In this document: piece by piece, positions 6,714-13,809 of the stretch
How positions within the stretch are numbered: the stretch's first letter is position 1
How the letters are laid out: each line of letters opens with the position of its first letter
NCBI GenBank assembly: GCA_964396845.1
Contig: CAYNGH010000068.1
Location: 1-16,623, forward strand
Reading direction: 5' to 3'
Origin: CAYNGH01 sp964396845
Lineage (GTDB): Bacteria > Vulcanimicrobiota > JAJTBE01 > CAYNGH01
Length of the DNA: 16,623 nt
Program-made: the position numbers and the translations under genes
The notes under the pieces: generated by a model
Told to the model about the DNA's origin: nothing
The model's database searches: none
What the model saw: only the letters and a program-made list of their open reading frames with translations

Positions 6714-7715
6714 TCAAAGTTCCTGCATCACTTTGCCCAGATTATCCAGAACCAGCCGAACAATCCTCGAATAAAGCTCCGGTTTTTCAAAATCAACCTG
6801 AACCTTGGAAAATTCCTTCCCCTTCACCACAAAGGCCATTTCATTGGGGGCCAGGTGAGAACCCGATGAAATGTTGACTCCCGGCAGGTCCAGGCCTGTT
6901 TCCCGGAAAAGCCGTCCTCTGGCCTCGTCCACCGCTGACAGAAGACCTTGTTTCAGATCCTTGTTCAAAGGTTCCACCTGGCTGAGGATTTTGTCGCCCA
7001 CCAGAATCTGAATAAAACCTTCCACATCTCGTTTTTCCATCATTTTCTCATAATACTTTATAATGTGATCCACCCCTTCCCGGTAAAGGGCCGATTCGAT
7101 CTTGTCCAGCCGGCTTGCCAGCTCGGAGATCCTGTCCACCTGCCGACGGGTGAAGTATATGGTCTTGGGGACCTTCTTTTCCTCGATGGCAACACATATC
7201 CTGTCCCGACCTTCTTTCTTTGACCGGTAAAGGGCCTCGTCAGCGAATCGAAGGACCTCCTGGACATCCTTGCCATCCCCGGGATAGGATGCCATGCCGA
7301 TACTGCAGGTCAATCCTTCTTCCAGCTTCCGATTATCAACTTGAAATTCATGCATATACTCTTTTATCTGCCGTCGAATGTTTTCCAGTTTTATAAAGGT
7401 CTTCTCGAAGGTGGCATCGGCAAACACCATTATAAACTCATCGCCTCCATACCTGCCGACTCTTGCATTGTCGGGAATCTCCTCCAGGATTATCTCTCCG
7501 GCTTTCTTGAGTATTCTGTCACAGAAAAAATGACCGTATTTTTCGTTGGTAGCCTTGAAGTTGTCAAAATCCAGAAGGGCGATGGTAAATACTCTTTTGC
7601 CTCCTGAATCGTCAGCCCCCAGGGATTCCGCCTCCGATAGAAGTCCCTTGAGGTAGTCGAGAATGGAATCCTTGTGATAAAGCCCTGTGCAGTGATCCAT
7701 TTTGAATTGGTCCAT
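6714..7715 (-). CDS. GGDEF-domain protein (putative diguanylate cyclase) with C-terminal domain of unknown type
   Basis: This 333-residue cytoplasmic protein should make cyclic di-GMP from two GTP. The GGDEF domain starts almost at residue 1 with DHCTGLYHKDSILDYL, has the metal-binding LLDFDNFK stretch (47-54) and an intact signature RYGGDEF (88-94). There is no RxxD inhibitory site at the expected place five residues before the signature (PDNA is there), so classical product inhibition is not expected. There is no N-terminal sensor or membrane segment. Instead about 150 residues follow the domain, beginning near TIYFTRRQVDRISEL; they are helical and charged, and I do not recognise them. They may be the regulatory part. 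The ATG follows AAGGAGG at seven bases. A consensus promoter with an overlapping inverted repeat lies upstream. The tandem paralog genes are divergent, hinting at linked control. Confidence 0.88.
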   Translation of the reverse strand: MDQFKMDHCTGLYHKDSILDYLKGLLSEAESLGADDSGGKRVFTIALLDFDNFKATNEKYGHFFCDRILKKAGEIILEEIPDNARVGRYGGDEFIMVFADATFEKTFIKLENIRRQIKEYMHEFQVDNRKLEEGLTCSIGMASYPGDGKDVQEVLRFADEALYRSKKEGRDRICVAIEEKKVPKTIYFTRRQVDRISELASRLDKIESALYREGVDHIIKYYEKMMEKRDVEGFIQILVGDKILSQVEPLNKDLKQGLLSAVDEARGRLFRETGLDLPGVNISSGSHLAPNEMAFVVKGKEFSKVQVDFEKPELYSRIVRLVLDNLGKVMQEL

Positions 7716-7736
7716 AATGTGCCTCCTTACATATTT

Positions 7737-7764
7737 CTATGTATTATTTGATGAAAATACATAG
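7737..7764. promoter_or_regulatory. Candidate operator at the GGDEF promoter start point
   Basis: CTATGTATT (7737-7745) and AATACATAG (7756-7764) are exact 9-bp reverse complements with a 10-bp spacer. The repeat begins about where transcription from the consensus promoter at 7769-7797 should start. Centre-to-centre spacing of about two helical turns fits a dimeric repressor. It could instead form a hairpin at the 5' end of the mRNA. Confidence 0.55.
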
Positions 7765-7768
7765 ATAG

Positions 7769-7797
7769 ATTATATCAACATATTAGCTGGATGTCAA
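7769..7797 (-). promoter_or_regulatory. Consensus sigma-70/sigma-A promoter for the GGDEF gene
   Basis: On the minus strand TTGACA (7797-7792) is followed after exactly 17 bases by TATAAT (7774-7769), with TGA before the -10 giving an extended element. Both hexamers match consensus perfectly. The start point is predicted near 7762, leaving a leader of about 47 bases before the ATG at 7715. Confidence 0.85.
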
Positions 7798-7924
7798 TAT
7801 GTGTCCACAGGAATTTTAATCGGTTTTCTTCCGCTACAGAGGATTTTTTATTATGAGGTTGAAAAGTTACTGACTTGATACTGTTTTCTTATTTTATTGG
7901 CTATTCACATCAAAGGAGTTTTCT

Positions 7925-8632
7925 ATGAATTCCATCAGGCGCTTTTTAATATTCATCTGTATTCTGGGATGTCTGGCCTCTGCCGCTTTGTGGTATTGGC
8001 CTACTATCCAAGCGGCCAACAAAGAGCCGGAAAAAAGATACAACCTGAGCGCTTATACCAAGGAACAGGATAACTTCGACAAGATGACAGCTATCGTTGA
8101 GGAGATGGGATACACTCCCGAGGTGGGTCAGGTTCAGCGTCATGTTTCAAAAAGCGTCGGCTACATTGTGGTTTTCAAGATGAATGACAAGGAGTTCCTG
8201 GATGATATGGTCAAGACCCTCAAAAGCAGGAATGTCCCTGCCAAGATCCGTGTTGATGAGGACACCGGCGACATGTTCCTGCTGGCTGGCTCAAATTTTA
8301 ATAATCAGCAACAGGCGGAAAAGTTTGCGGAAAAGGCCAGGGAGGCTACATACGGAACTGTAGCCTTCAAGGTGACAGAGAACATGAAAAAATTCCCTTA
8401 CACCGCCCACTCACTCACCATCAAGATGATTGAAACCAGGGAAAAGGCCGACGAGATCAGCGAAGCCCTGACTGAGCTGGTAACTGAAGATGTAGTTATT
8501 GAGGAGATTATTCTGGAAGAAGACGAAAACGGCAAGCCTGTTACACCCCGGGAGGACGAAGAACCTGGGCTGAATGGGGATTCTCCCGATACCACCGATG
8601 TTGACAGCCCTGCCGGGGAAGACAGCAATTAA
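7925..8632 (+). CDS. Membrane-anchored protein, first of two tandem paralogs
   Basis: This 235-residue protein has one N-terminal membrane segment (about 7-27), a soluble part facing out of the cell, and a disordered acidic tail rich in D, E, P and G (from about 200). The soluble part (40-195) has repeated alpha/beta texture. YNLSAYTKEQDNFDKMTAIVEEMGY and MFLLAGSNFNNQQQAEKFAEKA each loosely resemble the helix-strand pattern of SPOR domains, which bind septal peptidoglycan, but the match is too weak to name. It is paralogous to the next gene: both have a Y-x-x-x-A-[YF]-T start, an (L/V)xGxxxxxQxxAExxAxK stretch, and a K-x-x-PY-x-A motif. The ribosome binding site AAAGGAG lies before the ATG. 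I could not settle its promoter. It is divergent from the GGDEF gene. Function is unknown. Confidence 0.8.
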   Translation: MNSIRRFLIFICILGCLASAALWYWPTIQAANKEPEKRYNLSAYTKEQDNFDKMTAIVEEMGYTPEVGQVQRHVSKSVGYIVVFKMNDKEFLDDMVKTLKSRNVPAKIRVDEDTGDMFLLAGSNFNNQQQAEKFAEKAREATYGTVAFKVTENMKKFPYTAHSLTIKMIETREKADEISEALTELVTEDVVIEEIILEEDENGKPVTPREDEEPGLNGDSPDTTDVDSPAGEDSN

Positions 8633-8678
8633 GTCAAGGGCAATAATGAATTCGATTTGTAATTTTTTTAAAATTATC

Positions 8679-8707
8679 TTGCAAAAAAACAACAGAGGCT
8701 ATATAAT
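8679..8707 (+). promoter_or_regulatory. Promoter for the second paralog
   Basis: TTGCAA (8679-8684) is followed after 17 bases by a perfect TATAAT (8702-8707). The start codon is 78 bases beyond the -10 box. The second paralog and the genes after it therefore probably have their own transcription start. Confidence 0.7.
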
Positions 8708-8785
8708 AAGAGTTATTCATCCTGCAAAAGCCTTTCATAGTGTCCTCATCTGGTTGTTTCACAAAAAGGGGAAGAGTATCTTTTC

Positions 8786-9379
8786 ATGAACCCCACCCGA
8801 TTGAGACGGCTGGCAGCTATAATATCCATAGTCCTCTTTGCAATATTTGTTTGGTTGTGGAATAATTCACAACCTGCAACAGTCCAGGTGAAAAAACCCC
8901 CGGTATTGTACAAGGTGCGGGCTTTCACCCAGTCCAGGGCCGATGCCGAAAATCTGGTACCCCTGGGAGAAGCCCGGGAGGTTAAGTCATACACAACAGA
9001 AACCAACCGGACAATACGAAAGTTTATGGGATTCCGGGTTATACAGCAGTTCAAGGTTGACGAGGACTCTCCCCATGGCGGGTATATAAGGGATTTCCTT
9101 GTTTCCAGGGGATTTGAAGTCACCATCGTGAACCGGGATCGGGACAGCCTGACTCTTCAGGTGGGGGGAGCCTGTCCCCGGCAGGAGTTGGCGGAAGACC
9201 TGGCACAAAAGGTTTATGAAAATACCGGTGTTTCCTTCGAAGTGGAAAAATATTTCAAGGAAACTCCTTACAGAGCATTTACAGTGATTTTTGATGAGAT
9301 CGACAGCCGGCAGACAGCAGAAGAACTGCGCAGTCTGGCAGAAGAAGTCACATCCGAGGTGGAGCTGGTTTCCTATTGA
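8786..9379 (+). CDS. Membrane-anchored protein, second of two tandem paralogs
   Basis: This 197-residue protein has a basic start (NPTRLRRL), one membrane segment (about 9-26) and an extracytoplasmic domain of about 165 residues. It aligns along its length with the protein encoded just upstream: VLYKVRAFTQSRADAE corresponds to the first block, LTLQVGGACPRQELAEDLAQK to the second, and KETPYRAFTVIF to the last. It lacks the acidic tail of its partner. The blocks around the AE-x-x-A repeats recall SPOR domains without being diagnostic. The gene has its own promoter, and a weak AAGGGGAAG precedes the ATG. It is followed after 58 bp by an ABC-2 permease, with a 13-bp palindrome at 9398-9410 in between. 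Function is unknown. Confidence 0.8.
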   Translation: MNPTRLRRLAAIISIVLFAIFVWLWNNSQPATVQVKKPPVLYKVRAFTQSRADAENLVPLGEAREVKSYTTETNRTIRKFMGFRVIQQFKVDEDSPHGGYIRDFLVSRGFEVTIVNRDRDSLTLQVGGACPRQELAEDLAQKVYENTGVSFEVEKYFKETPYRAFTVIFDEIDSRQTAEELRSLAEEVTSEVELVSY

Positions 9380-9437
9380 GGGATTCCCGTTTCCCGGGAT
9401 TTGTCAAATCATAGAAAAATTTTTTCAGGAGGACCCA

Positions 9438-10493
9438 TTGAAAGGGTTGAGCCAGGTCAGGGCAATACTGGTGAAGGATTTCTGGGATTCATTCAAGAAC
9501 AGGACTGTTTTTTTTGCGATAATTTTTCCTGTCCTTCTATCCCTGGTATTCCGGGCTGTTCTGTCACCCCGTAATATTCCTCCCCTGCGCCTGGCGGTGG
9601 TTAACGATTCTTCGAGTCAGCTGGCCAATTTTTTCCGGCTCTACAGCCTGGGCAGGATAGTAGTGGAATCGCTACCCGGCGAGGAAGAAGCAAAAAAAAA
9701 GGTGCGAGAGGGACAAGTGCAGGGGGCTTTGATTCTCCCTGATGATTTTGAGGATAAAGTGAAGTCTGGAAGGACTCCCAGATTGGATTTCTGGGTGAAT
9801 CAGGATCAGATGGGCCGGGCAGCGGTTCTGGAAATGGCGGTGAACAGGTTTCTATATTATTACCAGGGCCAGTCCCCGCCGGCGGAGGTAGTTCTTCGAA
9901 GTGTCCTGGGAAAGGAATACAGTCCCGGAACTGCTCTTCTTCCTACATGGATATTATTTACAGTCTTGGGAGCATACATGGTGGTGGTTTCATCAATTAT
10001 GGAAGAAAAAGACAAAAAGACCCTTCAGGCTATTCTGGTGACTCCCTGCGGTCTTCCCCAGGTGCTTGTGGGCAAGGGATTGCTGGGGTTTCTTCTATCA
10101 GTGGCGGGGGTTCTTATGATTCTTGGTTTTAATGGAGGGTTTATAGGAAATATTCTTTCAACCCTGTTGATAATCATTGCCGGCACGGCTTTTTTTACCT
10201 TTCTCGGGACTATGATGGGCCTGATCCTTCCCAGTCAGACCACTGCCAATGTAGTAGGATCAATTATATTCATGGGGATGTTCATGCCTGTGGTGATGGC
10301 GCCCACCAGCAAAGCCATGAACACGGTGGCCCGGTTTCTGCCCAGTTATTATCTCAGCGACGGGATAAACCAGTCCATGTTTACCGGCGCCGGGCCTGAC
10401 AGGCTCTGGATTCATCTGATGATTCTGGGAGTTACCAGCATCATCATGCTTTTATTGAGTATGATGTATTTAAACAGAAAAGAAATTATTTAG
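9438..10493 (+). CDS. ABC-2 family transporter permease (NatB/YhaP-like)
   Basis: This 351-residue integral membrane protein belongs to the ABC-2 permease class with the layout membrane segment, long extracytoplasmic domain, five further segments. The first segment (about 24-42) follows the typical lead KDFWDSFKNRTVFFAIIFP, and the external domain (about 50-160) includes EEEAKKKVREGQVQGALILP. The segment ATLL-x-x-W region onward contains MEEKDKKTLQAILVTP, the cytoplasmic coupling motif of this family, followed by hydrophobic stretches to the end. The start is TTG at 9438, five bases after a perfect AGGAGG; an ATG at 9291 lies in the same frame inside the preceding gene and has no such site. 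No ATPase gene lies beside it, so its nucleotide-binding partner must come from elsewhere. It is 15 bp from the next gene, so it is in an operon with fsa and rho. Confidence 0.88.
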   Translation: MKGLSQVRAILVKDFWDSFKNRTVFFAIIFPVLLSLVFRAVLSPRNIPPLRLAVVNDSSSQLANFFRLYSLGRIVVESLPGEEEAKKKVREGQVQGALILPDDFEDKVKSGRTPRLDFWVNQDQMGRAAVLEMAVNRFLYYYQGQSPPAEVVLRSVLGKEYSPGTALLPTWILFTVLGAYMVVVSSIMEEKDKKTLQAILVTPCGLPQVLVGKGLLGFLLSVAGVLMILGFNGGFIGNILSTLLIIIAGTAFFTFLGTMMGLILPSQTTANVVGSIIFMGMFMPVVMAPTSKAMNTVARFLPSYYLSDGINQSMFTGAGPDRLWIHLMILGVTSIIMLLLSMMYLNRKEII

Positions 10494-10508
10494 ATACAGG
10501 AGGCAGTT

Positions 10509-11162
10509 ATGGAATTTTTTCTTGACACGGCAGAGGTTGAGCAAATCCGGGAGATAAACTCCTGGGGGATATTATCGGGGGTCACCACCAATCCCACCCT
10601 TGTCATGAAGTCAGGCCGGGACTTCCGGGAAGTGATAACCGAGATCGCCGACATAGTTGATGGCCCTGTATCCGCAGAAACTGTTTCACCCGATGCCGAT
10701 GGCATGGTGATTGAAGCCAGGGAGCTTTCCGGATGGCACAGGAATATCGTGGTGAAGATCCCTATGACCCCTGAAGGTTTGAAAGCAGTAAACCAGTGCC
10801 GGGACATCGGGATAAAGACCAATGTCACTCTGATCTTTTCTGCAAATCAGGCGATTCTTGCGGCATCGGCGGGAGCCACATATGTCAGTCCCTTTGTAGG
10901 CCGTATCGACGACATTTCCTGGGACGGTTTCGAGCTTGTCCGTGAGATTGCCCCAATTTTTGACTACTACGAATTTGAAACCCGGATCATAGCCGCATCG
11001 ATCCGACATCCCCTTCATGTTTTGGAAGCAGCCCGGGCCGGTGCTCATATCGCCACCATACCTTACGATGTGGCAATAAAACTGACGAAACATCCCCTGA
11101 CAGATATTGGAATCGAAAAATTCCTGAAAGACTGGGAAAAAGCAAAAGATAATAAATCATAA
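10509..11162 (+). CDS. fsa: Transaldolase / fructose-6-phosphate aldolase family protein
   Basis: This 217-residue TIM-barrel enzyme is of the small class I aldolase family (TalC/MipB/FSA). Members either transfer dihydroxyacetone units in the pentose phosphate pathway or reversibly cleave fructose-6-phosphate; the sequence alone does not separate these. Visible features are FFLDTAEV at the first strand with Asp6, GVTTNPT (24-30), Schiff-base Lys83 in VVKIPMTPEGLKA, NVTLIFSANQA and YVSPFVGRIDD. The length is typical for this short class. The ribosome binding site is AGGAGG, seven bases before the ATG. The gene sits 15 bp after the permease and 19 bp before rho. A transaldolase-like gene close upstream of rho is a known arrangement in Firmicutes such as Bacillus. 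Confidence 0.92.
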   Translation: MEFFLDTAEVEQIREINSWGILSGVTTNPTLVMKSGRDFREVITEIADIVDGPVSAETVSPDADGMVIEARELSGWHRNIVVKIPMTPEGLKAVNQCRDIGIKTNVTLIFSANQAILAASAGATYVSPFVGRIDDISWDGFELVREIAPIFDYYEFETRIIAASIRHPLHVLEAARAGAHIATIPYDVAIKLTKHPLTDIGIEKFLKDWEKAKDNKS

Positions 11163-11181
11163 AACAATTCGAGGTGAACGA

Positions 11182-12453
11182 ATGGAAAACATAGCCGAGC
11201 TTGACAAGCTGAATAGAAACGACCTTCTGGAGATAGCAAAGGAACTGAAAATTGCCGGCTACCAGAGAATGAAGAAACAGGAGTTGAAATACCGTATTCT
11301 TGAAGGCCGGGCACAGAACAAGGGTTACATGTTCTCATCAGGAGTCCTGGAAATCATCAACCCCGATGGATACGGCTTTCTCCGAGGCAGAACATACCTG
11401 CCGGGAAACGGGGACATATATGTTTCCCTGTCCCAGGTGCGCCGATTCGGCCTGCGCCAGGGGGATACCATATCCGGGATGATTCGTCCTCCCAAAAACG
11501 GAGAGAAATACTGGGGAGTAGTCAAAATCCAGGCGGTGAACGGTTGCGATCCCGATACATCCCGGATCCGGCCTCATTTTGACAAGCTGATCCCCGTATT
11601 CCCCGACGAGAAGATGCAGTTGGAAACCGACAACCACGACATTTCCGCCCGGATAATCGACCTCATCTCCCCCATAGGCAAGGGTCAGCGGGGCCTCATC
11701 GTAGCTCCTCCCAAGGCGGGAAAAACAATCCTCCTCAAGAAAATAGCCCACGGCATCGCCACTAATTTCCCAGATGTCCTTCTGATGGCCCTGCTGGTGG
11801 ATGAACGTCCCGAGGAAGTTACCGACATGGAACGCTCCGTGGTAGGCGAAGTGGTGTCCTCAACCTTTGATGAACCACCGGAACAGCACGTCCGGGTATC
11901 TGAACTGGTGCTGGAAAAAGCCAAACGGCTGGTGGAGATTGGCAAGGATGTGGTCATCCTGTTAGATTCCATTACCCGGCTGGCCCGGGCTGCCAACATC
12001 GGCACTCCCCCCAGCGGAAGAACCCTTTCCGGCGGTCTTGACACTTCCGCCCTGCGGATGCCCAAGAAGTTCTTCGGCGCAGCCCGGAACATCGAAAACG
12101 GCGGAAGTCTTACCATACTGGCCACAGCCCTCATCGAAACCGGCTCCAAAATGGACGACGTGATCTTCGAAGAATTCAAAGGCACCGGCAACATGGAGCT
12201 GGACCTGAACCGAAAGCTGGCGGAACGGCGCATATTCCCCGCCATCGACATCAAAAAATCCGGAACCCGTCACGAGGAACTACTTTTCGAAGAAAACTCC
12301 CTGCAAAAAGTATGGCTTCTCCGACGGGGATTGGACCTCTTTGATACTGCGGAAATGACGGAATTCCTCATCGACAGGATGAAAAAAAGCAAGACCAACG
12401 AGCAATTCCTGGCGACCATCTCAAAAGAAACCCTGTCAACAGGCCGAAGGTAA
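11182..12453 (+). CDS. rho: Transcription termination factor Rho
   Basis: This 423-residue RNA-dependent ATPase forms the hexameric helicase that ends transcription. Order of parts: the N-terminal Rho_N helical domain (1-45), the cold-shock-like RNA-binding domain (about 50-120, with GVLEIINPDGYGFLRG), then the RecA-type motor. The motor shows Walker A APPKAGKT (175-182), Walker B DVVILLDS (256-263), the Q-loop LSGGLDTSAL (282-291) and the R-loop segment ETGSKMDDVIFEEFKGTG (319 onward). All key residues are intact and the length matches compact Rho proteins without the long insert seen in some phyla. The start ATG follows GAGGTG. It is the last gene of the permease-fsa-rho run. Its stop codon abuts a repeat-family hairpin at 12454 instead of an ordinary U-tailed terminator. 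Confidence 0.98.
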   Translation: MENIAELDKLNRNDLLEIAKELKIAGYQRMKKQELKYRILEGRAQNKGYMFSSGVLEIINPDGYGFLRGRTYLPGNGDIYVSLSQVRRFGLRQGDTISGMIRPPKNGEKYWGVVKIQAVNGCDPDTSRIRPHFDKLIPVFPDEKMQLETDNHDISARIIDLISPIGKGQRGLIVAPPKAGKTILLKKIAHGIATNFPDVLLMALLVDERPEEVTDMERSVVGEVVSSTFDEPPEQHVRVSELVLEKAKRLVEIGKDVVILLDSITRLARAANIGTPPSGRTLSGGLDTSALRMPKKFFGAARNIENGGSLTILATALIETGSKMDDVIFEEFKGTGNMELDLNRKLAERRIFPAIDIKKSGTRHEELLFEENSLQKVWLLRRGLDLFDTAEMTEFLIDRMKKSKTNEQFLATISKETLSTGRR

Positions 12454-12555
12454 GGCACTTTGGAAGTGCCCCCCATTTTTGGAAAATGGGAAAACATAAG
12501 TCGGGATTGTCATGATCGGCAGGACATAGCTCTTGGGCCGTTGGTTATGTGTCGG
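12454..12555 (+). repeat. Interspersed intergenic repeat, copy B
   Basis: The copy starts one base after the rho stop codon with GGCACTT/AAGTGCC around loop TGG (12454-12470). It then carries an extra hairpin, AAGTCGGGATTGTCATGATCGG, and AGGACATAGCTCTTGGGCCGT followed by TGGTTATG. It matches copy A block by block, apart from the inserted hairpin and loss of the CCAAATCC block. Confidence 0.8.
12472..12490 (+). repeat. Second hairpin with the same TGG loop but a different stem
   Basis: CCCATTTT (12472-12479) and AAAATGGG (12483-12490) form a perfect 8-bp stem around loop TGG. It directly follows the GGCACTT hairpin of copy B and has the same stem length and loop but an unrelated stem sequence. 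Confidence 0.7.
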
Positions 12556-12614
12556 TGTGAATTATGGGATTCCGATGCTCTCTTAGGTTGGCGAAGCCCT
12601 CATAAAGTTCTTTT

Positions 12615-12701
12615 GGGCACTTTGGAAGTGCCCAATATGACACGGGATTGTCATAATCGGTGGGCCAAATCATCGGGCCGTGGGTTACGCATCGTCAGGC
12701 C
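12615..12701 (+). repeat. Interspersed intergenic repeat, copy C
   Basis: It begins with the 19-base hairpin GGGCACTT-TGG-AAGTGCCC identical to copy A, then AATATGACACGGGATTG, TCATAATCGGTGGG, CCAAATCATCGGGCCGT and GGGTTACGCATCG. The block order is the same as in copy A, with scattered substitutions. Confidence 0.8.
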
Positions 12702-12717
12702 AAGCCAACCATTTTCT

Positions 12718-12798
12718 TCCAAGAAAAAAGTTCTCCAAGAAAGCCCTATCAAAAGATCCTTTTCAAGAGATCCCCGTCAAGAAAGTCTAAAAGCAAGT
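12718..12798 (+). repeat. Degenerate short repeat with a CAAGA core, period 14-16 bp
   Basis: CAAGA-like words start at 12720, 12736, 12750 (CAAAAGA), 12764, 12778 and 12794 (CAAGT), giving spacings of 16, 14, 14, 14 and 16. The sequence between them is partly similar (AGATCC, AGTC, AAGCCC). The period is not a multiple of three, so it is not a coding repeat. Confidence 0.4.
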
Positions 12799-12807
12799 CT
12801 TCACTTT

Positions 12808-13809
12808 TCATCCCAAGGGCAGGTTTGGCACTGCGTCCAGGGTCATATCCGACAATGCTCCCCGTTGGTAGAGGAAGTAACCTGCCGATGCGATCATGGC
12901 GGCGTTGTCGGTGCAGTATTTTGGCTGGGGCAGATGCAGTTGCAGTCGTGCTCTCCGGCATTTCTTATCCATAACTTCCCGCAGGCGGCTGTTTCTGCCC
13001 ACTCCCCCGGCCACCATCACGTGATCCACTCCCAACCGTCTTGCAGCTCTGAGGGTCTTGGTCACCAGCACGTCCACCACTGCTTCCTGAAAACTGGCAG
13101 CCACATCGGCCACTGGAGTGGATTTGCCTTCAGGGGAGCGCAGATAATAGACTGCAGAGGTTTTAAGTCCCGAGAAGGAAAAATCGAAGCTGTCCTTTCG
13201 CTCGGTCATGGCCCGGGGAAAGCTGACGGCTTCCGGGTTGCCCTGTTTTGATACCCGGTCAATCACCGGCCCGCCGGGGTATCCCAGCCCCAGCATTCTG
13301 GCGGCCTTGTCGAAGGCTTCTCCCGCGGCGTCGTCCCGGGTCTGGCCGATGGTGTCATAATCGCCGTGATCCTTCACGTGGATAAGGCTGGTATGTCCTC
13401 CGGATACCAGGAGAACCAGTGCCGGGAAATTTATCTTTCCTTCTTCGAGGTAGTTGGCGTAGATATGGCCTTCCAGATGATTCACCCCGATGAGGGGGAT
13501 TTTCAGGGAATATGCCAGGGCCTTGGCTGAGGCAACTCCCACCAGCAAGGCTCCCACCAGCCCCGGCCCATAGGTGACTGCTACCGCGTCCACAGATGAT
13601 AAGTCCCGGCGGGCTTTTTTTATTGCCGCGTCCAAAAGGGGGTTGATTATTTCCAGGTGCCGCCGGCATGCCAGCTCCGGCACTACACCGCCGAATTCTC
13701 CATGAAGATCCACCTGAGAGGATACCAGGCTTGCCAGTTCCCTGTGGCCGTCCTCGACCAGAGCTACTGCAGTTTCATCACAGGAGGTTTCGATTCCCAG
13801 GATAAGCAT
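12808..13809 (-). CDS. tsaD: tRNA threonylcarbamoyladenosine synthase catalytic subunit TsaD
   Basis: TsaD transfers the threonylcarbamoyl group from threonylcarbamoyl-AMP to A37 of tRNAs that read ANN codons, working with TsaB and TsaE, both encoded just upstream. The 333 residues form an ASKHA fold with the N-terminal phosphate loop GIETSCDETA, metal ligands His111 and His115 in HLEGH, GGHT (137-140), GVGRNSRL, and the late metal aspartate in TDNAAM (about 301). The length is normal. The start is taken as ATG 13809, which gives the family-typical MLILGIETSCDET and has GGAAGAG five bases upstream; an ATG at 13824 adds five residues but has no such site. The gene overlaps the end of rimI by 46 bases, so the two are translationally coupled. 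It ends the operon. Confidence 0.96.
   Translation of the reverse strand: MLILGIETSCDETAVALVEDGHRELASLVSSQVDLHGEFGGVVPELACRRHLEIINPLLDAAIKKARRDLSSVDAVAVTYGPGLVGALLVGVASAKALAYSLKIPLIGVNHLEGHIYANYLEEGKINFPALVLLVSGGHTSLIHVKDHGDYDTIGQTRDDAAGEAFDKAARMLGLGYPGGPVIDRVSKQGNPEAVSFPRAMTERKDSFDFSFSGLKTSAVYYLRSPEGKSTPVADVAASFQEAVVDVLVTKTLRAARRLGVDHVMVAGGVGRNSRLREVMDKKCRRARLQLHLPQPKYCTDNAAMIASAGYFLYQRGALSDMTLDAVPNLPLG

Larger units (their letters stand above)
12454..12807. other. Repeat-rich gap between rho and tsaD
   Basis: No gene is supported in these 354 bases. The left part holds two copies of the interspersed repeat (12454-12555 and 12615-12701) and an extra hairpin (12472-12490). The right part (12711-12800) is A-rich on the + strand with a recurring CAAGA word. 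No standard U-tailed terminator for either rho or tsaD is apparent, so termination of these convergent genes may depend on the hairpins or on Rho itself. Confidence 0.7.

Noticed and set aside
7859..7887. TTGAAA-17-TGTTTT as promoter of the first paralog
   Set aside because: The -10 match is poor and other choices in the AT-rich stretch are equally weak, so no promoter is called.
9291..9437. Upstream ATG start for the ABC-2 permease
   Set aside because: It lies inside the preceding gene, adds 49 residues without membrane-protein character and lacks a ribosome binding site, while TTG 9438 has a perfect one.
12454..12701. CRISPR array
   Set aside because: The repeated blocks are imperfect, have irregular spacing and no unique spacers of constant length, and no cas genes are present.
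12460..13251. A 263-residue + strand open frame over the repeat gap and tsaD
   Set aside because: It is the antisense of tsaD and repeat DNA. TsaD on the minus strand has all family motifs.
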